From: Massilia sp. IC2-477
Lineage (GTDB): Bacteria; Pseudomonadota; Gammaproteobacteria; Burkholderiales; Burkholderiaceae_D
DNA: 64,000 nucleotides
Direction of reading: 5' to 3'
NCBI RefSeq assembly: GCF_020707265.1
Contig: NZ_JAJFEQ010000001.1
Location: 310,001-374,000, forward strand
In this document: positions 39,702 through 50,789 of the stretch, piece after piece
Layout: the number at the start of each line of letters is the position of its first letter
Numbering within the stretch: the stretch's first letter is position 1
Translations under genes and position numbers: made by a program
Notes under the pieces: model-generated
The model's input: only the letters and a program-made list of their open reading frames with translations
The model's database searches: none
Told to the model about the DNA's origin: nothing

Positions 39702-42557
39702 ATGGCGAGTAACAACGTAGCCCAATTTGCCACCGAACTGAAGATGCCCGCAGACCTGCTGCTGACACAGCTGCGCTCGGCCGGCGTCGACAAAAGTTCG
39801 ACGTCAGATCCCTTGTCGAAAGATGATAAGGACAAGCTGCTGAACCACCTGCGCCGTACCCACGGCGCCTCGGAAACCGGTGAAAAGAAGAAGATCACGG
39901 TGACCCGCAAGGAAACCACCGAGATCAAGCAGGCTGACGCGAGCGGCAAGTCGCGCACCATCCAGGTCGAAGTGCGCAAGAAACGTACCTTCGTGCAGCG
40001 TGACGACCTGGTCACCCCGAAAGCCGCCGAAGCCGCCGCTCCGGTGGTCGACGCCGCCGAGCAGGCGCGCCGCGACGAAGACGCGCGCCGCCAGGCCGAG
40101 CTGATCGCCCGCCAGGAAGCGGACCTGCGTGAAAAGCAGGAACGCCTGGCCAAGCTGGAAGCGGAAGAGGCTGCACAGGCCAAGGCCGCGGAAGAGCAGG
40201 CCAAGCGCGACGCGGAAGAGAAATCGAAGCGCGAAGCCGCCGAAGCCGCTGCCGCCGCCAAGGCCGCCGCGAGCGCCAAGACGGCTGCCGCGCCGGTGTC
40301 GGCCGCAGCCGAAGAGGCCGCGCAAGCCGCTGCCGCCGAAGCCAAGAAGCGCTCGGAAGAAGCCGCCAAGGAAGCCGCCGAACGCGCTGCCGCCACCGAG
40401 CGCGCACGCAAGGCCGTGGCCGACGAAGTGGCCCAGATCAAGCTCATGATGAGCCAGCCGCGCCGCGTCATCAAGGCGCCGGAACCGGTTGCCAAGCCGG
40501 CTGCTCCCGCAGCACCGGCCGGTACCCTGCACAAGCCGGCCGCGTCGGCCGACAAGAAGCCGGGCGAAGCCAAGCCGGGCGACAAGAAGCCGGGCGACAA
40601 GAAGTCGATCAAGTCGGCGAATGTCTCCTCGACCTGGTCGGACGACGCCAAGAAGCGTGGCGCACCGGGCGCAGGCAAGGGTCGTGGCGCACCGGCGAGC
40701 ACGGGCCGTGACGGCTGGCGCGCAGGCGGACGCAGCGGCGGTCGCCGCTCGTCGCACAACGATGACCGCGAATCGAACTTCCAGGCGCCGACCGAGGCGA
40801 TCGTCAAGGACGTCCACGTTCCGGAAACCATCACCGTGGCCGAACTGGCCCACAAGATGTCGGTGAAGGCGTCGGAAGTCATCAAGCAGCTGATGAAGCT
40901 GGGCCAGATGTGCACCATCAACCAGGTGCTGGACCAGGAAACCGCGATGATCCTGGTGGAAGAGATGGGCCACAAGGCCTTCCCGGCCGCCGTCGACGAT
41001 CCGGAAGCGCTGCTGGCCGACCAGGGCGAGCACGCCGAGTTCGAAGCCAAGCCGCGCGCACCGGTCGTGACCGTCATGGGCCACGTCGACCACGGTAAAA
41101 CCTCGCTGCTGGACTACATCCGCCGTGCGAAAGTGGCGGCTGGCGAAGCCGGCGGCATTACCCAGCACATCGGTGCATACCACGTGGACACCCCGCGCGG
41201 CATGGTCACCTTCCTGGATACCCCGGGTCACGAGGCCTTCACGGCAATGCGTGCCCGCGGTGCGAAAGCGACCGACATCGTCATCCTGGTGGTGGCGGCG
41301 GACGACGGCGTGATGCCGCAGACCAAGGAAGCGATCGCCCACGCGAAAGCGGCCGGCGTGCCGCTGGTGGTGGCGATCAACAAGATCGACAAGCCGGGCG
41401 CCAATGCCGACCGCGTCACCCAGGAACTGGTGGCCGAAGGCGTGGTGCCGGAAGAATACGGCGGCGATTCGCCCTTCGTCCCGGTGTCTGCCAAGATCGG
41501 TACCGGTATCGACGACCTGCTGGAGCAGGTGCTGCTGCAGGCCGAGGTGCTGGAACTGACCGCCCCGACCGAAGCGCCGGCACGCGGCCTGGTGGTCGAA
41601 GCGCGCCTGGACAAGGGCCGTGGTCCGGTTGCCACCATCCTGGTGCAGTCGGGCACCCTGCGCCGCGGCGACGTGGTGCTGGCCGGTTCCTCGTTCGGCC
41701 GCGTTCGTGCGATGCTGGACGAGAACGGCAAGTCGGTGACCGAAGCAGGTCCGTCGATCCCGGTCGAGATCCAGGGCCTGACCGAAGTGCCGAGCGCTGG
41801 TGAAGAAGCGATGGTGATGGCCGACGAGCGCAAGGCGCGCGAAATCGCCCTGTTCCGTCAAGGCAAGTTCCGCGACGTCAAACTGGCGAAGCAGCAGGCC
41901 GCCAAGCTGGAGAACATGTTCGACCAGATGGCCGAAGGCGAAGTCAAGAACCTGCCGCTCATCGTCAAGACCGACGTGCAGGGTTCGCAGGAAGCGCTGG
42001 TGGGCTCGCTGCAGAAGCTGTCGACCTCGGAAGTGCGCGTCCAGATCGTCCACGCGGCGGTCGGCGGCATCAGCGAGTCGGACGTCAACCTGGCGGTGGC
42101 CTCGAAAGCGGTCATCATCGGCTTCAACGCCCGTGCCGATGCGTCGGCGCGCAAGGTGGCGGAAGCCAACGGCGTCGACATCCGTTACTACAGCATCATT
42201 TACGATGCGATCGACGAGATCAAGACGGCACTGTCGGGCATGCTGGCGCCGGAGAAGCGCGAGACCATCACCGGCCAGGTCGAGATTCGCCAGGTCATCC
42301 TGGTGTCGAAGGTCGGCGCGATTGCGGGCTGCCTGGTCACCGATGGCGTGGTCAAGCGTACCTCCTCGGTCCGCCTGCTGCGCAACAACATCGTCGTGTG
42401 GACCGGCGAGATCGACTCGCTCAAGCGCTTCAAGGACGACGCCAAGGAAGTGCGCGCCGGCCTCGAGTGCGGCCTGTCGCTCAAGAACTACAACGACATC
42501 CAGGTTGGCGACACCCTGGAAGTGTTCGAAGTCACCGAAGTGGCGCGTACGCTGTAA
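39702..42557 (+). CDS. infB: Translation initiation factor IF-2
   Basis: GTPase that delivers fMet-tRNA to the ribosome. 951 residues. An IF2 N-terminal domain ([23 protein letters not shown]) is followed by a long charged Ala/Glu/Lys coiled region and a Gly/Arg/Lys linker. A second N-terminal domain ([22 protein letters not shown]) follows. The G domain starts near residue 455 with [16 protein letters not shown], then DTPGHEAF and NKIDKPGA; domains II-IV complete the protein. A 46-bp gap separates it from nusA. A hairpin with a T run follows it before rbfA. Confidence 0.98.
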   Translation: MASNNVAQFATELKMPADLLLTQLRSAGVDKSSTSDPLSKDDKDKLLNHLRRTHGASETGEKKKITVTRKETTEIKQADASGKSRTIQVEVRKKRTFVQRDDLVTPKAAEAAAPVVDAAEQARRDEDARRQAELIARQEADLREKQERLAKLEAEEAAQAKAAEEQAKRDAEEKSKREAAEAAAAAKAAASAKTAAAPVSAAAEEAAQAAAAEAKKRSEEAAKEAAERAAATERARKAVADEVAQIKLMMSQPRRVIKAPEPVAKPAAPAAPAGTLHKPAASADKKPGEAKPGDKKPGDKKSIKSANVSSTWSDDAKKRGAPGAGKGRGAPASTGRDGWRAGGRSGGRRSSHNDDRESNFQAPTEAIVKDVHVPETITVAELAHKMSVKASEVIKQLMKLGQMCTINQVLDQETAMILVEEMGHKAFPAAVDDPEALLADQGEHAEFEAKPRAPVVTVMGHVDHGKTSLLDYIRRAKVAAGEAGGITQHIGAYHVDTPRGMVTFLDTPGHEAFTAMRARGAKATDIVILVVAADDGVMPQTKEAIAHAKAAGVPLVVAINKIDKPGANADRVTQELVAEGVVPEEYGGDSPFVPVSAKIGTGIDDLLEQVLLQAEVLELTAPTEAPARGLVVEARLDKGRGPVATILVQSGTLRRGDVVLAGSSFGRVRAMLDENGKSVTEAGPSIPVEIQGLTEVPSAGEEAMVMADERKAREIALFRQGKFRDVKLAKQQAAKLENMFDQMAEGEVKNLPLIVKTDVQGSQEALVGSLQKLSTSEVRVQIVHAAVGGISESDVNLAVASKAVIIGFNARADASARKVAEANGVDIRYYSIIYDAIDEIKTALSGMLAPEKRETITGQVEIRQVILVSKVGAIAGCLVTDGVVKRTSSVRLLRNNIVVWTGEIDSLKRFKDDAKEVRAGLECGLSLKNYNDIQVGDTLEVFEVTEVARTL

Positions 42558-42580
42558 TTTCGACATTGGGCGTACCATGG

Positions 42581-42632
42581 GGGCCAGGACGCTTCGCGGC
42601 GAATGCCGCGGAGGGCCTGGCCCTTGTTTTTG
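42581..42632 (+). terminator. Terminator-like two-tier hairpin between infB and rbfA
   Basis: GGGCCAGG (42581-42588) pairs with CCTGGCCC (42616-42623), enclosing a second perfect stem CGCGGC (42595-42600) / GCCGCG (42605-42610). TTGTTTTT follows. It lies inside the operon, so it may reduce rbfA-truB transcription relative to infB or be a processing site. Confidence 0.65.
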
Positions 42633-42680
42633 GGCGCCCCTGCGTCGTCCTCACATCACAAGAACAACACCAGCAACATC

Positions 42681-43118
42681 ATGGCAAAACACAGTAAAAG
42701 CATCCCCCAGCGCGGCCTGCGCGTCGCCGACCAGATCCAGAAAGACCTGTCGGAACTGATCGCCTTCGAACTGAAGGACCCGCGCGTCGGCATGGTCACC
42801 ATCAGCGAAGTGAAGCTGACCCCCGACTACGCCCACGCCAAGGTCTACTTCACCCTGCTGAAGGACAGCCCGGAAGAGGTCAAGCAGACCCTCGAGGGCC
42901 TGTCGAAAGCCGCCGGCTACCTGCGCAACCTGCTCGGCAAGCGCCTGCACATCCACACGCTTCCCCAGCTGCACTTCGTGCACGACACCTCGACCACGCG
43001 CGGCCTGGCGATGTCGGCCCTGATCGACCAGGCCAATGCGGTGCGCGCGGCCGACGCCGACGAAGCGCTCGACACGACGCCAGGCGAGCGCTCGGCTCCG
43101 CCGGCGGATTCCGAGTGA
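42681..43118 (+). CDS. rbfA: 30S ribosome-binding factor RbfA
   Basis: Late 30S assembly factor that acts on the 16S rRNA 5' end and in cold adaptation. 145 residues from the ATG at 42681 ([20 protein letters not shown]). [29 protein letters not shown] and [24 protein letters not shown] are the KH-like family core. The short tail is Ala/Asp-rich. The upstream open frame is not protein-like. The stop codon overlaps truB's GTG start. Confidence 0.96.
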   Translation: MAKHSKSIPQRGLRVADQIQKDLSELIAFELKDPRVGMVTISEVKLTPDYAHAKVYFTLLKDSPEEVKQTLEGLSKAAGYLRNLLGKRLHIHTLPQLHFVHDTSTTRGLAMSALIDQANAVRAADADEALDTTPGERSAPPADSE

Positions 43119-44035
43119 ACGCACGTCCACCCAGGAAGCCGCGCGACCCGGTCGACGGCGTGCTCCTGCTCGACAAGCCGGTCGGCCTGTCCTCGAACGA
43201 TGCGCTGATGAAGGCCAAGCGCGTCTTCAATGCGAAGAAGGCCGGCCATACGGGCACCCTCGATCCCTTTGCCACCGGCCTGCTGCCGCTGTGCTTCGGC
43301 GAAGCGACCAAGTTCTCGCAGGATTTGCTGGAAGCCGACAAGACCTATGAGGCAACGGTCCACCTCGGCATCATGACCACCACCGGCGACACCGAAGGGG
43401 AGGTGATCGAGGAGCGCGAGGTCGACGTCACGCGCGAGCAGATCGAAGCCGCGCTGGCGCGTTTTCGCGGCCCCATCTCCCAGGTCCCGCCCATGTATTC
43501 AGCGCTCAAGCGTGACGGCAAGGCACTGTACGAATACGCGCGCGAAGGCATCACGCTCGAGCGCGAAGCGCGCCCGGTGACCATCCACGGCCTGTCGCTG
43601 GTGGACTACCAGGCGCCATACCTGAAGATCCTGGTGACCTGCAGCAAGGGCACCTATGTGCGCGTGCTGGGGGAAGACATCGGCGCCGCGCTCGGCTGCG
43701 GCGCGCACCTGAACGCGCTGCGCCGGGTGCAGGTGGGCAGCCTGTCGACCGAGCGCATGATCACGCTGGAAGACCTGCAGGCCCACCCGGTTCCGCTGTC
43801 ACTGCTGGCGCCGGTCGATGCCTTGCTGTCGAGCTTCCCGTCGGTCGAACTCACGCTTGAACTGGCCAAGCGTTTCCTGAATGGCCAGCGCCTGGCGCTG
43901 GGCAAGGAAGCGGTGGCGGTGCCAAGCGAACTGGGCCGGGTGCGCGTCTACCAAGAAGGCAAGCTGCTCGGCACGGCGAACCTGCAGGAATACGCAATCC
44001 TGGCGCCCGAACGCCTGATCGCGGCCGCGCAATAA
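43115..44035 (+). CDS. truB: tRNA pseudouridine-55 synthase TruB
   Basis: Makes pseudouridine 55 in the T-loop of elongator tRNAs. 306 residues; the start is a GTG in a GTGA overlap with the rbfA stop. [54 protein letters not shown] holds the catalytic aspartate in the GTLDP motif. [42 protein letters not shown] and [22 protein letters not shown] complete the family signature. Last gene of the rimP operon, followed by a terminator. Confidence 0.97.
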   Translation: MNARPPRKPRDPVDGVLLLDKPVGLSSNDALMKAKRVFNAKKAGHTGTLDPFATGLLPLCFGEATKFSQDLLEADKTYEATVHLGIMTTTGDTEGEVIEEREVDVTREQIEAALARFRGPISQVPPMYSALKRDGKALYEYAREGITLEREARPVTIHGLSLVDYQAPYLKILVTCSKGTYVRVLGEDIGAALGCGAHLNALRRVQVGSLSTERMITLEDLQAHPVPLSLLAPVDALLSSFPSVELTLELAKRFLNGQRLALGKEAVAVPSELGRVRVYQEGKLLGTANLQEYAILAPERLIAAAQ

Positions 44036-44048
44036 GCAAGGAAGCATG

Positions 44049-44084
44049 CGAGACCCGTCGACACGGGTCTTGAATTTCCTTTGT
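44049..44084 (+). terminator. Terminator of the rimP-truB operon
   Basis: AGACCCGT (44051-44058), loop CGAC, ACGGGTCT (44063-44070), then a loose T-rich tract (TGAATTTCCTTTG). It lies 15 bp after the truB stop. Confidence 0.8.
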
Positions 44085-44337
44085 TCGTTCCCATATTGCT
44101 CCCTGTATCGGGATCGGCAGCCACAGGCTGCCCCGCGGCGCCCGGTCCGTCATCCTCCTGCAACACCCTGCCGCTACCATTCGACGGCGGCAAAGCGTCG
44201 ACATTTCTTCATTTCCTCCTCGCTGCAGCGCAGCAAGGCCGATAACCATGCTATAGTAGCGGGTTACGGAAATCGGTAATGCTCTCGAATCATCACCGCC
44301 TCCATCCATCACGCAACATTCACTGTTGAATACACAC

Positions 44338-46176
<1,839 letters not shown>

Positions 46177-46191
46177 TCGCCCTCGGCTTCA

Positions 46192-46222
46192 CGAAAACCC
46201 GCTGCTTGCAGCGGGTTTTTTG
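46192..46222 (+). terminator. Rho-independent terminator after typA
   Basis: AACCCGCTG (46196-46204), loop CTTG, CAGCGGGTT (46209-46217) with flanking A-T pairs and a six-T run, 18 bp after the stop codon. Confidence 0.93.
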
Positions 46223-46312
46223 CTTTTGGCGACAAGTTCCGTTATCGGGCGCACATAAGTGCTGATCTGGTCTTCATTTTGCATCTTGTTACAGTTCTTA
46301 CCGGCCGTTCGC

Positions 46313-46342
46313 TTGGGCTAGGCGGTTCCCGGATGCTATTGT
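46313..46342 (+). promoter_or_regulatory. Candidate promoter of the outer-membrane beta-barrel gene
   Basis: TTGGGC (46313-46318) and TATTGT (46337-46342) with an 18-bp spacer, each a 4/6 match to sigma-70. It would give a leader of about 55 nt. Confidence 0.4.
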
Positions 46343-46402
46343 TTCAACAACGCGATTCATTGTGAATTGCGAACCAGTTGAAGATATTTGAAGGGAGTAC
46401 GT

Positions 46403-46930
46403 ATGAAAAAGCTGATGATTGCCTTGATCGCCACTGCCGCCGTTGCCGGCGCCGCCCAAGCCCAGAACACGCCGGGCAGCGCCTATGTCGGCGCCAGCGC
46501 GGTAACGTCCAAGAACACCACTGTCGATGCCCACAAGGCCGACGGCAAGCTGTTCGGCGGCTATAACTTTACCGAGCAGCTGGGTGTCGAGGCAGGCTGG
46601 ACCAATCACCACAAGAGCGATTTCGCCAACGGTGGCGTGCGTGGCAGTACTGAAGGCTACGGCACCTATGTCGCTGCCAAGTACACCGTGCCCGTCAACG
46701 AGAAAGTGTCGGCCTACGGCAAGGTGGGCGTCTCGCACAACGAGCGCAAGCTGAACACCAACCTGGGTAACATCAAGGACGACGATACCAGCGGCTATGG
46801 TGGCCTCGGTGTCGAGTACAAGCTGAACCAGAACGCCTCGCTGGTGGCGGAATATGAGCGCTACGGCAAGACCAAGGACTACGGCGCCCGCGCCAATGTC
46901 TGGAGTGCCGGCCTGAAATACGGCTTCTAA
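46403..46930 (+). CDS. Small outer-membrane beta-barrel protein
   Basis: 175 residues. AAGGGAG before the ATG and a signal peptide MKKLMIALIATAAVAGAAQAQ. The mature protein has alternating hydrophobic/polar strands typical of an eight-stranded opacity/OmpA-type barrel: GSAYVGASAV, KLFGGYNFTEQLGVEAGWTN, GTYVAAKYTVPVNEKVSAYGKVGVSHN, YGGLGVEYKLNQNASLVAEYERYG, and the final strand ends WSAGLKYGF with the assembly-signal phenylalanine. No periplasmic OmpA domain. The role (adhesion, envelope stability or small-molecule passage) is undetermined. Confidence 0.88.
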   Translation: MKKLMIALIATAAVAGAAQAQNTPGSAYVGASAVTSKNTTVDAHKADGKLFGGYNFTEQLGVEAGWTNHHKSDFANGGVRGSTEGYGTYVAAKYTVPVNEKVSAYGKVGVSHNERKLNTNLGNIKDDDTSGYGGLGVEYKLNQNASLVAEYERYGKTKDYGARANVWSAGLKYGF

Positions 46931-46943
46931 TCAGGCGCATCCA

Positions 46944-46990
46944 TGAAAAAAGCTCCTGCCGGGGAAACCCGTGCAGGAGCTTTTTTTATT
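46944..46990. terminator. Bidirectional terminator between the barrel gene and the flagellar operon
   Basis: AAAGCTCCTGC (about 46948-46958) pairs with GCAGGAGCTTT (46973-46983), with a long loop containing CGGG/CCCG. A T run lies on the plus side (TTTTTTTATT), and an A run on the left gives T's on the minus strand. It serves both convergent transcripts. Confidence 0.9.
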
Positions 46991-47003
46991 CCAGCTAGAC
47001 CGG

Positions 47004-48026
47004 TCAGCGCAGGCCGAGCAGGGCTTGCACCCGGTCGCGGCTGACGCCGACCAGGGCCGAGGTAATCGCCAGCAGCGACTGGTAGTCGTGGCTGGCCGCG
47101 GTTGCCGCGAAGTCGCCGGCAATCGCCTGCAGTTCCACTTCCGGAATCGCCTGCTGGGCGGTGTCCGCCATGGCCGCGCTGAGCGCCGAGCTGGCGGCAT
47201 CCTGGGCGCGGCGCACGCGGGCGAGGGCTTGCAGCACTTCGCGCAGGCTCTGGCGCAGGGCGTCCGGGTTGCCAATGTTCCATTGCTCGGGTGCGAGGGA
47301 GGCCGGCTCCTCGACCGCGTCGACGCGGCCGCGGCCCGAGATTGCGATCGCATCCTTCATGCCGACCCATTCGGCTTCCGGCGCGCTGAATACCAGCTGC
47401 TGGTCCTTGTCGAGCGAGACGCGTACCTTGACCGGCGACAGGGTGCGGTCCAGGCGCGCGGCGATTTCTTCCGGGGTCATGCCCGGCTCGATGGTGGCTG
47501 TCAGCTGCGGGCCGCCATTGCTGCCGACCGAGAAGGCATAGGTCTGCTGGCCACCCGACTGCAGGGCCGCCATGTCGAAGCCGCGGATCCGGAAGCGGGT
47601 CTGGGCCGGCTGGCCGTCGCTGAAGTCGAGCTGCGCGTCCACGCCGCCGCCGGACTGCTTGCGGCGCGCTTCCAGCAGGTTGCCGAGCTGTTGCGAACGG
47701 GCTTCGATCTGGCGCGCCGGGTCGGCGCGGCCGGTGATCTTGGCGCTCAGGTCGGCCTTCAGCGCTTCCAGCTGCGAAGCGACGCGTTCGAGATAGTCGA
47801 GGGCCTGCTGGGCGCGCGCGACATTGCCCTGGGTATTGGCATTCCAGCGGATGCCGCGTTGGAGCGGGGCGCTGGTGGGCGCGGGCGCGTTGGGTGTGAC
47901 GACGCGGCTGTCGGGGTCGGCCGGCTTGACGGCGGACGTGCGGACCGCTGCCGCGGTCGAGGCCGCGGCGGCGCTGTTGCCGATTGACTGGTTGGCCGGG
48001 TTGGCCGGGCGGAGGGCTGCTTCCAT
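47004..48026 (-). CDS. Unrecognised protein at the end of the flagellar operon, with a hook-IN-like segment
   Basis: 340 residues, no signal peptide, starting 17 bp after the flgL stop, so almost certainly in the flagellar operon. Residues 1-55 are Ala/Pro/Ser-rich and disordered. About 65-125 is a long helical, probably coiled-coil region (ARAQQALDYLERVASQLEALKADL). About 130-215 is beta-rich and includes IEPGMTPEEIAARLDRTLSPVKVRVSLDKDQQLVFSAPEAEW, which by eye resembles the hook-IN motif of FliD and flagellins. A second helical region follows (LRQSLREVLQALARVRRAQDAAS). The helix-beta-helix plan recalls axial flagellar proteins. Possibly secreted through the flagellum; function unknown. Confidence 0.7.
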   Translation of the reverse strand: MEAALRPANPANQSIGNSAAAASTAAAVRTSAVKPADPDSRVVTPNAPAPTSAPLQRGIRWNANTQGNVARAQQALDYLERVASQLEALKADLSAKITGRADPARQIEARSQQLGNLLEARRKQSGGGVDAQLDFSDGQPAQTRFRIRGFDMAALQSGGQQTYAFSVGSNGGPQLTATIEPGMTPEEIAARLDRTLSPVKVRVSLDKDQQLVFSAPEAEWVGMKDAIAISGRGRVDAVEEPASLAPEQWNIGNPDALRQSLREVLQALARVRRAQDAASSALSAAMADTAQQAIPEVELQAIAGDFAATAASHDYQSLLAITSALVGVSRDRVQALLGLR

Positions 48027-48043
48027 TTGAACGTTTTACCGAA

Positions 48044-48955
48044 TTACAACACCGAGAACAGGGACATCTGGCCGATACGGCTGTACGCCTTGTACGTGGC
48101 CTGCAGGGCCGTCGAATAACCGTTGAGCGAGGTCGCCGCTTCGCCGACGTCCAGCGCGCCGATGTCGGTGATCGCCATCTTGTTCGACAGGCTGACGTTC
48201 TCGTGGTTGGCGTCCAGGGTCTTCATGATGTTCTGCGCGCCGCCCAGCGAAGCCATCTTGCTGGTGACCAGGTAATGCGCTGCGTCGAAGCCGGCCAGGG
48301 CATTGCCCAGCACGGTGCGCACTGCCGGATCGTTGGCCGAGGCGCCGGGCGCCTTCAGCTTGTCGAGGCTGAGGTCGAGGTGGTTCAGCAGCTTTTCGAT
48401 GCCCTTCAGGTCCTGGTTGGCCGGCTGGGTGATGCCGTTGCCGACCACCACGTCCTGGGTATTCGTGTTACCGACGAAAGTGTAGCGCGAACCGAGCGCG
48501 GCCGTCGGATCGTACTTGATCGGTGCGGTCTTGGTCAGGGTGCCCGAGAACAGGTAGTTGCCTTCCTGGTCGATCGAGTTGGCGTTGTAGAACACGCTGT
48601 CGCGCAGCGATTCGAGCGGGCTGACCATGGCTTTCAGGTCGTCCGGCACGTTGCCGCCGTCGGAGGCCCAGACCAGCAGGTCGCGGCCCTGCACGATTTC
48701 CTTCGCCATGTTGTTCATGTAGCCTTCGACCTTGGTCAGGCCGATCTTGATCGAGGCGATGTTGTCGCGGTACTGCTTGACGGTCGCTTCCTCGCGCGCG
48801 AGGCGCGCCAGGCGCACGCTGTCGACCGGGTCGTCCGAGGGGACCAGGATGCGCTTGTTGGACGCCATCTGCTGGGTCAGCTGGGTGATGCGCTCCTGGT
48901 TGGTCTGGAGCGACTGGTTCATCGTCGATTGGTACTGGGTGGTCGCGATACGCAT
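48044..48955 (-). CDS. flgL: Flagellar hook-filament junction protein FlgL
   Basis: 303 residues, exported through the flagellar apparatus to join hook and filament. The N-terminal helix MRIATTQYQSTMNQSLQTNQERITQLTQQMASNKRILVPSDDPVDSVRLARL is the flagellin-like D0/D1 region. The middle has NYLFSGTLTKTAPI, and the C-terminal helix includes ALDVGEAATSLNGYSTALQATYKAYSRI. It starts 10 bp after flgK. No signal peptide, as expected for type III export. Confidence 0.95.
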   Translation of the reverse strand: MRIATTQYQSTMNQSLQTNQERITQLTQQMASNKRILVPSDDPVDSVRLARLAREEATVKQYRDNIASIKIGLTKVEGYMNNMAKEIVQGRDLLVWASDGGNVPDDLKAMVSPLESLRDSVFYNANSIDQEGNYLFSGTLTKTAPIKYDPTAALGSRYTFVGNTNTQDVVVGNGITQPANQDLKGIEKLLNHLDLSLDKLKAPGASANDPAVRTVLGNALAGFDAAHYLVTSKMASLGGAQNIMKTLDANHENVSLSNKMAITDIGALDVGEAATSLNGYSTALQATYKAYSRIGQMSLFSVL

Positions 48956-48965
48956 GGTGTTTCCT

Positions 48966-50333
48966 TTAGCCCATCATCGCCAGCGTGGCGTCGAACAGCT
49001 GGTTGGCGACAGCGATCACTTTCATGTTCGCCTGGTACATGTTCTGGTACTCGACCAGGTTGACGGCTTCCTCGTCCTGGTTCACGCCGCTGGTCGACTG
49101 CCAGTCGTCGATCGACTGGGTGCGCACGGTCTGGGTGGTCTTCAGGCCGGCCTTGTTGAGCTGGCTGTCCACGCCGAGCTTGCCGACCAGCTGGGCGTCC
49201 GCGTCGCTCAGCAGCACGGTGCCGAGGGTACCGATCGTGACCGACTGGCTCTTGATGGCGACGAGTTTCTTCAGGTTACCGGTGTCGCCCGGGGCGCCGT
49301 CACCGGAGAAGGCCAGATCCGCGTACTTGAAGCCGGGGGCCAGCTTGAGCATGTCGGCATTGTTGCCAGGGGTGTACACGAACAGGTCGGTGCCCAGGCT
49401 GCCGTCCGGCTTGTAGCCGAGTTTCAGCTGGGCGTTGACCTTGATGCTCATCTGCTCGGCGATGTTTGCGATGTCGTTTTGCAAGGGCATCACTTTTTCG
49501 GTTTCGTACTTCGTCAGGCCGCCCAGCTGGCCGCCCAGCTTGCCTGCGTCGAGGGTAAAGGTGGAGCCGGCGAAGGTCAGGCTGAATGCCTGGGGCTTGG
49601 TCGTGGTTGCCGCCAGGGTGCCGTGGACGCCGTTCAGCACCAGCGCCTGGCCGGTCTTGAGCGAGACGTTGCGGGTGCCGTCGCCGTTGTCCGAAACTTC
49701 CAGCGCCATCTTGCTGGCCAGTTCGTCGATGGCCTGGTCGCGCGCGTCGATCATGGCCGATGCGCTCAGACCGCCGGCCTGGGCTTCGCTGATCTGGGTG
49801 TTCAGGCGCGCGATGGTGGCGATCTGGGCGTTGGCGGCGTCGACGATCGCGCTGCGCTGGTTGCGGATCGACTCGAGCTGGGCGTTGAAGACGTTGTTCA
49901 GGCCGTTGAAGCGTTCCGCCATCAGGTTGGCGGCGGTGAGCACCTGTTCGCGCAGCGGGGTCGACCCCGGCTCGCCGGCCACCGCGTTCAGTGCGCCGAA
50001 GAACTGGTCGATACCGGCCGACAGGCTGGCGGTGTCGTCGCCCATGACCTGTTCCAGCTGGTTCAGGTAGGGCTGGGCCTGGGAGTAGGAGCCCAGTTCC
50101 GCGGCGGCGCGCCACATGGCCTGGCTCTTGTAGTTGTCCGAGAAGCGCAGCAGCGAGCTGGCCTGCACGCCATTGCCCGGCGAGCGAGGATTGGCGTCCG
50201 CACCCACGGTAGTGAGCAGGGCGGCCTGGCGGGTATAGCCCTTGGTCTGCAGATTGGCGATGTTGTGGCTGCTGGTGGTCAGCGCCACCTGGGCGGCCAG
50301 GGCGCCCGACAGCGCGTTATTGATGATCGGCAT
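48966..50333 (-). CDS. flgK: Flagellar hook-associated protein FlgK (short form)
   Basis: First hook-filament junction protein. 455 residues, shorter than the 540-650 common for the family. Both conserved ends are intact: the N terminus INNALSGALAAQVALTTSSHNIANLQTKGYTRQAALL and the C terminus DEEAVNLVEYQNMYQANMKVIAVANQLFDATLAMMG. The shortening is therefore in the central surface domains. The DNA shows no frameshift. A 99-bp gap with an 18-bp palindrome separates it from flgJ, so it may have an extra promoter for late expression. Confidence 0.94.
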   Translation of the reverse strand: MPIINNALSGALAAQVALTTSSHNIANLQTKGYTRQAALLTTVGADANPRSPGNGVQASSLLRFSDNYKSQAMWRAAAELGSYSQAQPYLNQLEQVMGDDTASLSAGIDQFFGALNAVAGEPGSTPLREQVLTAANLMAERFNGLNNVFNAQLESIRNQRSAIVDAANAQIATIARLNTQISEAQAGGLSASAMIDARDQAIDELASKMALEVSDNGDGTRNVSLKTGQALVLNGVHGTLAATTTKPQAFSLTFAGSTFTLDAGKLGGQLGGLTKYETEKVMPLQNDIANIAEQMSIKVNAQLKLGYKPDGSLGTDLFVYTPGNNADMLKLAPGFKYADLAFSGDGAPGDTGNLKKLVAIKSQSVTIGTLGTVLLSDADAQLVGKLGVDSQLNKAGLKTTQTVRTQSIDDWQSTSGVNQDEEAVNLVEYQNMYQANMKVIAVANQLFDATLAMMG

Positions 50334-50404
50334 GGTGCGGAATTCTTCCTCGAACGGGTATACCTGGTAAAGGCGACCGATTATTGCTGTCCATTAAGTT
50401 TTTA

Positions 50405-50422
50405 TGCGCAAAGCTTTGCGCA
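50405..50422. promoter_or_regulatory. 18-bp perfect palindrome between flgJ and flgK
   Basis: TGCGCAAAGCTTTGCGCA is fully self-complementary and lies 11 bp after the flgJ stop. No T run follows on the minus strand (TAAAAACTTAATGG), so it is not a standard terminator; an operator or RNA-processing site is possible. The gap 50334-50404 may carry a late flagellar promoter, but no good sigma-28 match was found. Confidence 0.45.
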
Positions 50423-50432
50423 CCGGCCGATG

Positions 50433-50789
50433 TCAGGCCTTGCCGCCGGCCTTGGCTTCGGGAACCAGCTGGCGCAGGATGGCGTCGGCGATGCCGAAGG
50501 CGCGCTGGCCGGCCATGTTCCCGGCCAGCAGGTCGTCGGCCATGTCCTGCATGTCCTGGTTGACCCGGTTATTGAACACGCTGTCTTCGGCCGCCATTGC
50601 GCGCGTCGAGGAGCGCATCTCCTTCAGCATGTGCGAGATGAAGAAGCGCTCGAACTCGACGGCGGCCTTGGTGGCTTTGGCAACGTACGCCCGGTCCGCC
50701 GACGCCGGATCGGGCTGGTCGGCGGCGGGCGCGACTTTCGTGTCCTCGGCGGCGTTCAGCGGCAGCGGCTGGTTCTGTTCGATTTTCAT
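50433..50789 (-). CDS. flgJ: Flagellar rod-binding protein, FlgJ N-terminal domain only
   Basis: 118 residues. The rod-binding/rod-cap part of FlgJ: KATKAAVEFERFFISHMLKEMRSS then DSVFNNRVNQDMQDMADDLLAGNMAGQRAFGIADAILRQL. It lacks the muramidase domain that is fused to it in Salmonella. A separate glucosaminidase gene at 57633-58391 probably supplies the peptidoglycan-cutting activity. Its ATG overlaps the flgI stop (TGATG), as in the classical flgI-flgJ order. Confidence 0.92.
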   Translation of the reverse strand: MKIEQNQPLPLNAAEDTKVAPAADQPDPASADRAYVAKATKAAVEFERFFISHMLKEMRSSTRAMAAEDSVFNNRVNQDMQDMADDLLAGNMAGQRAFGIADAILRQLVPEAKAGGKA

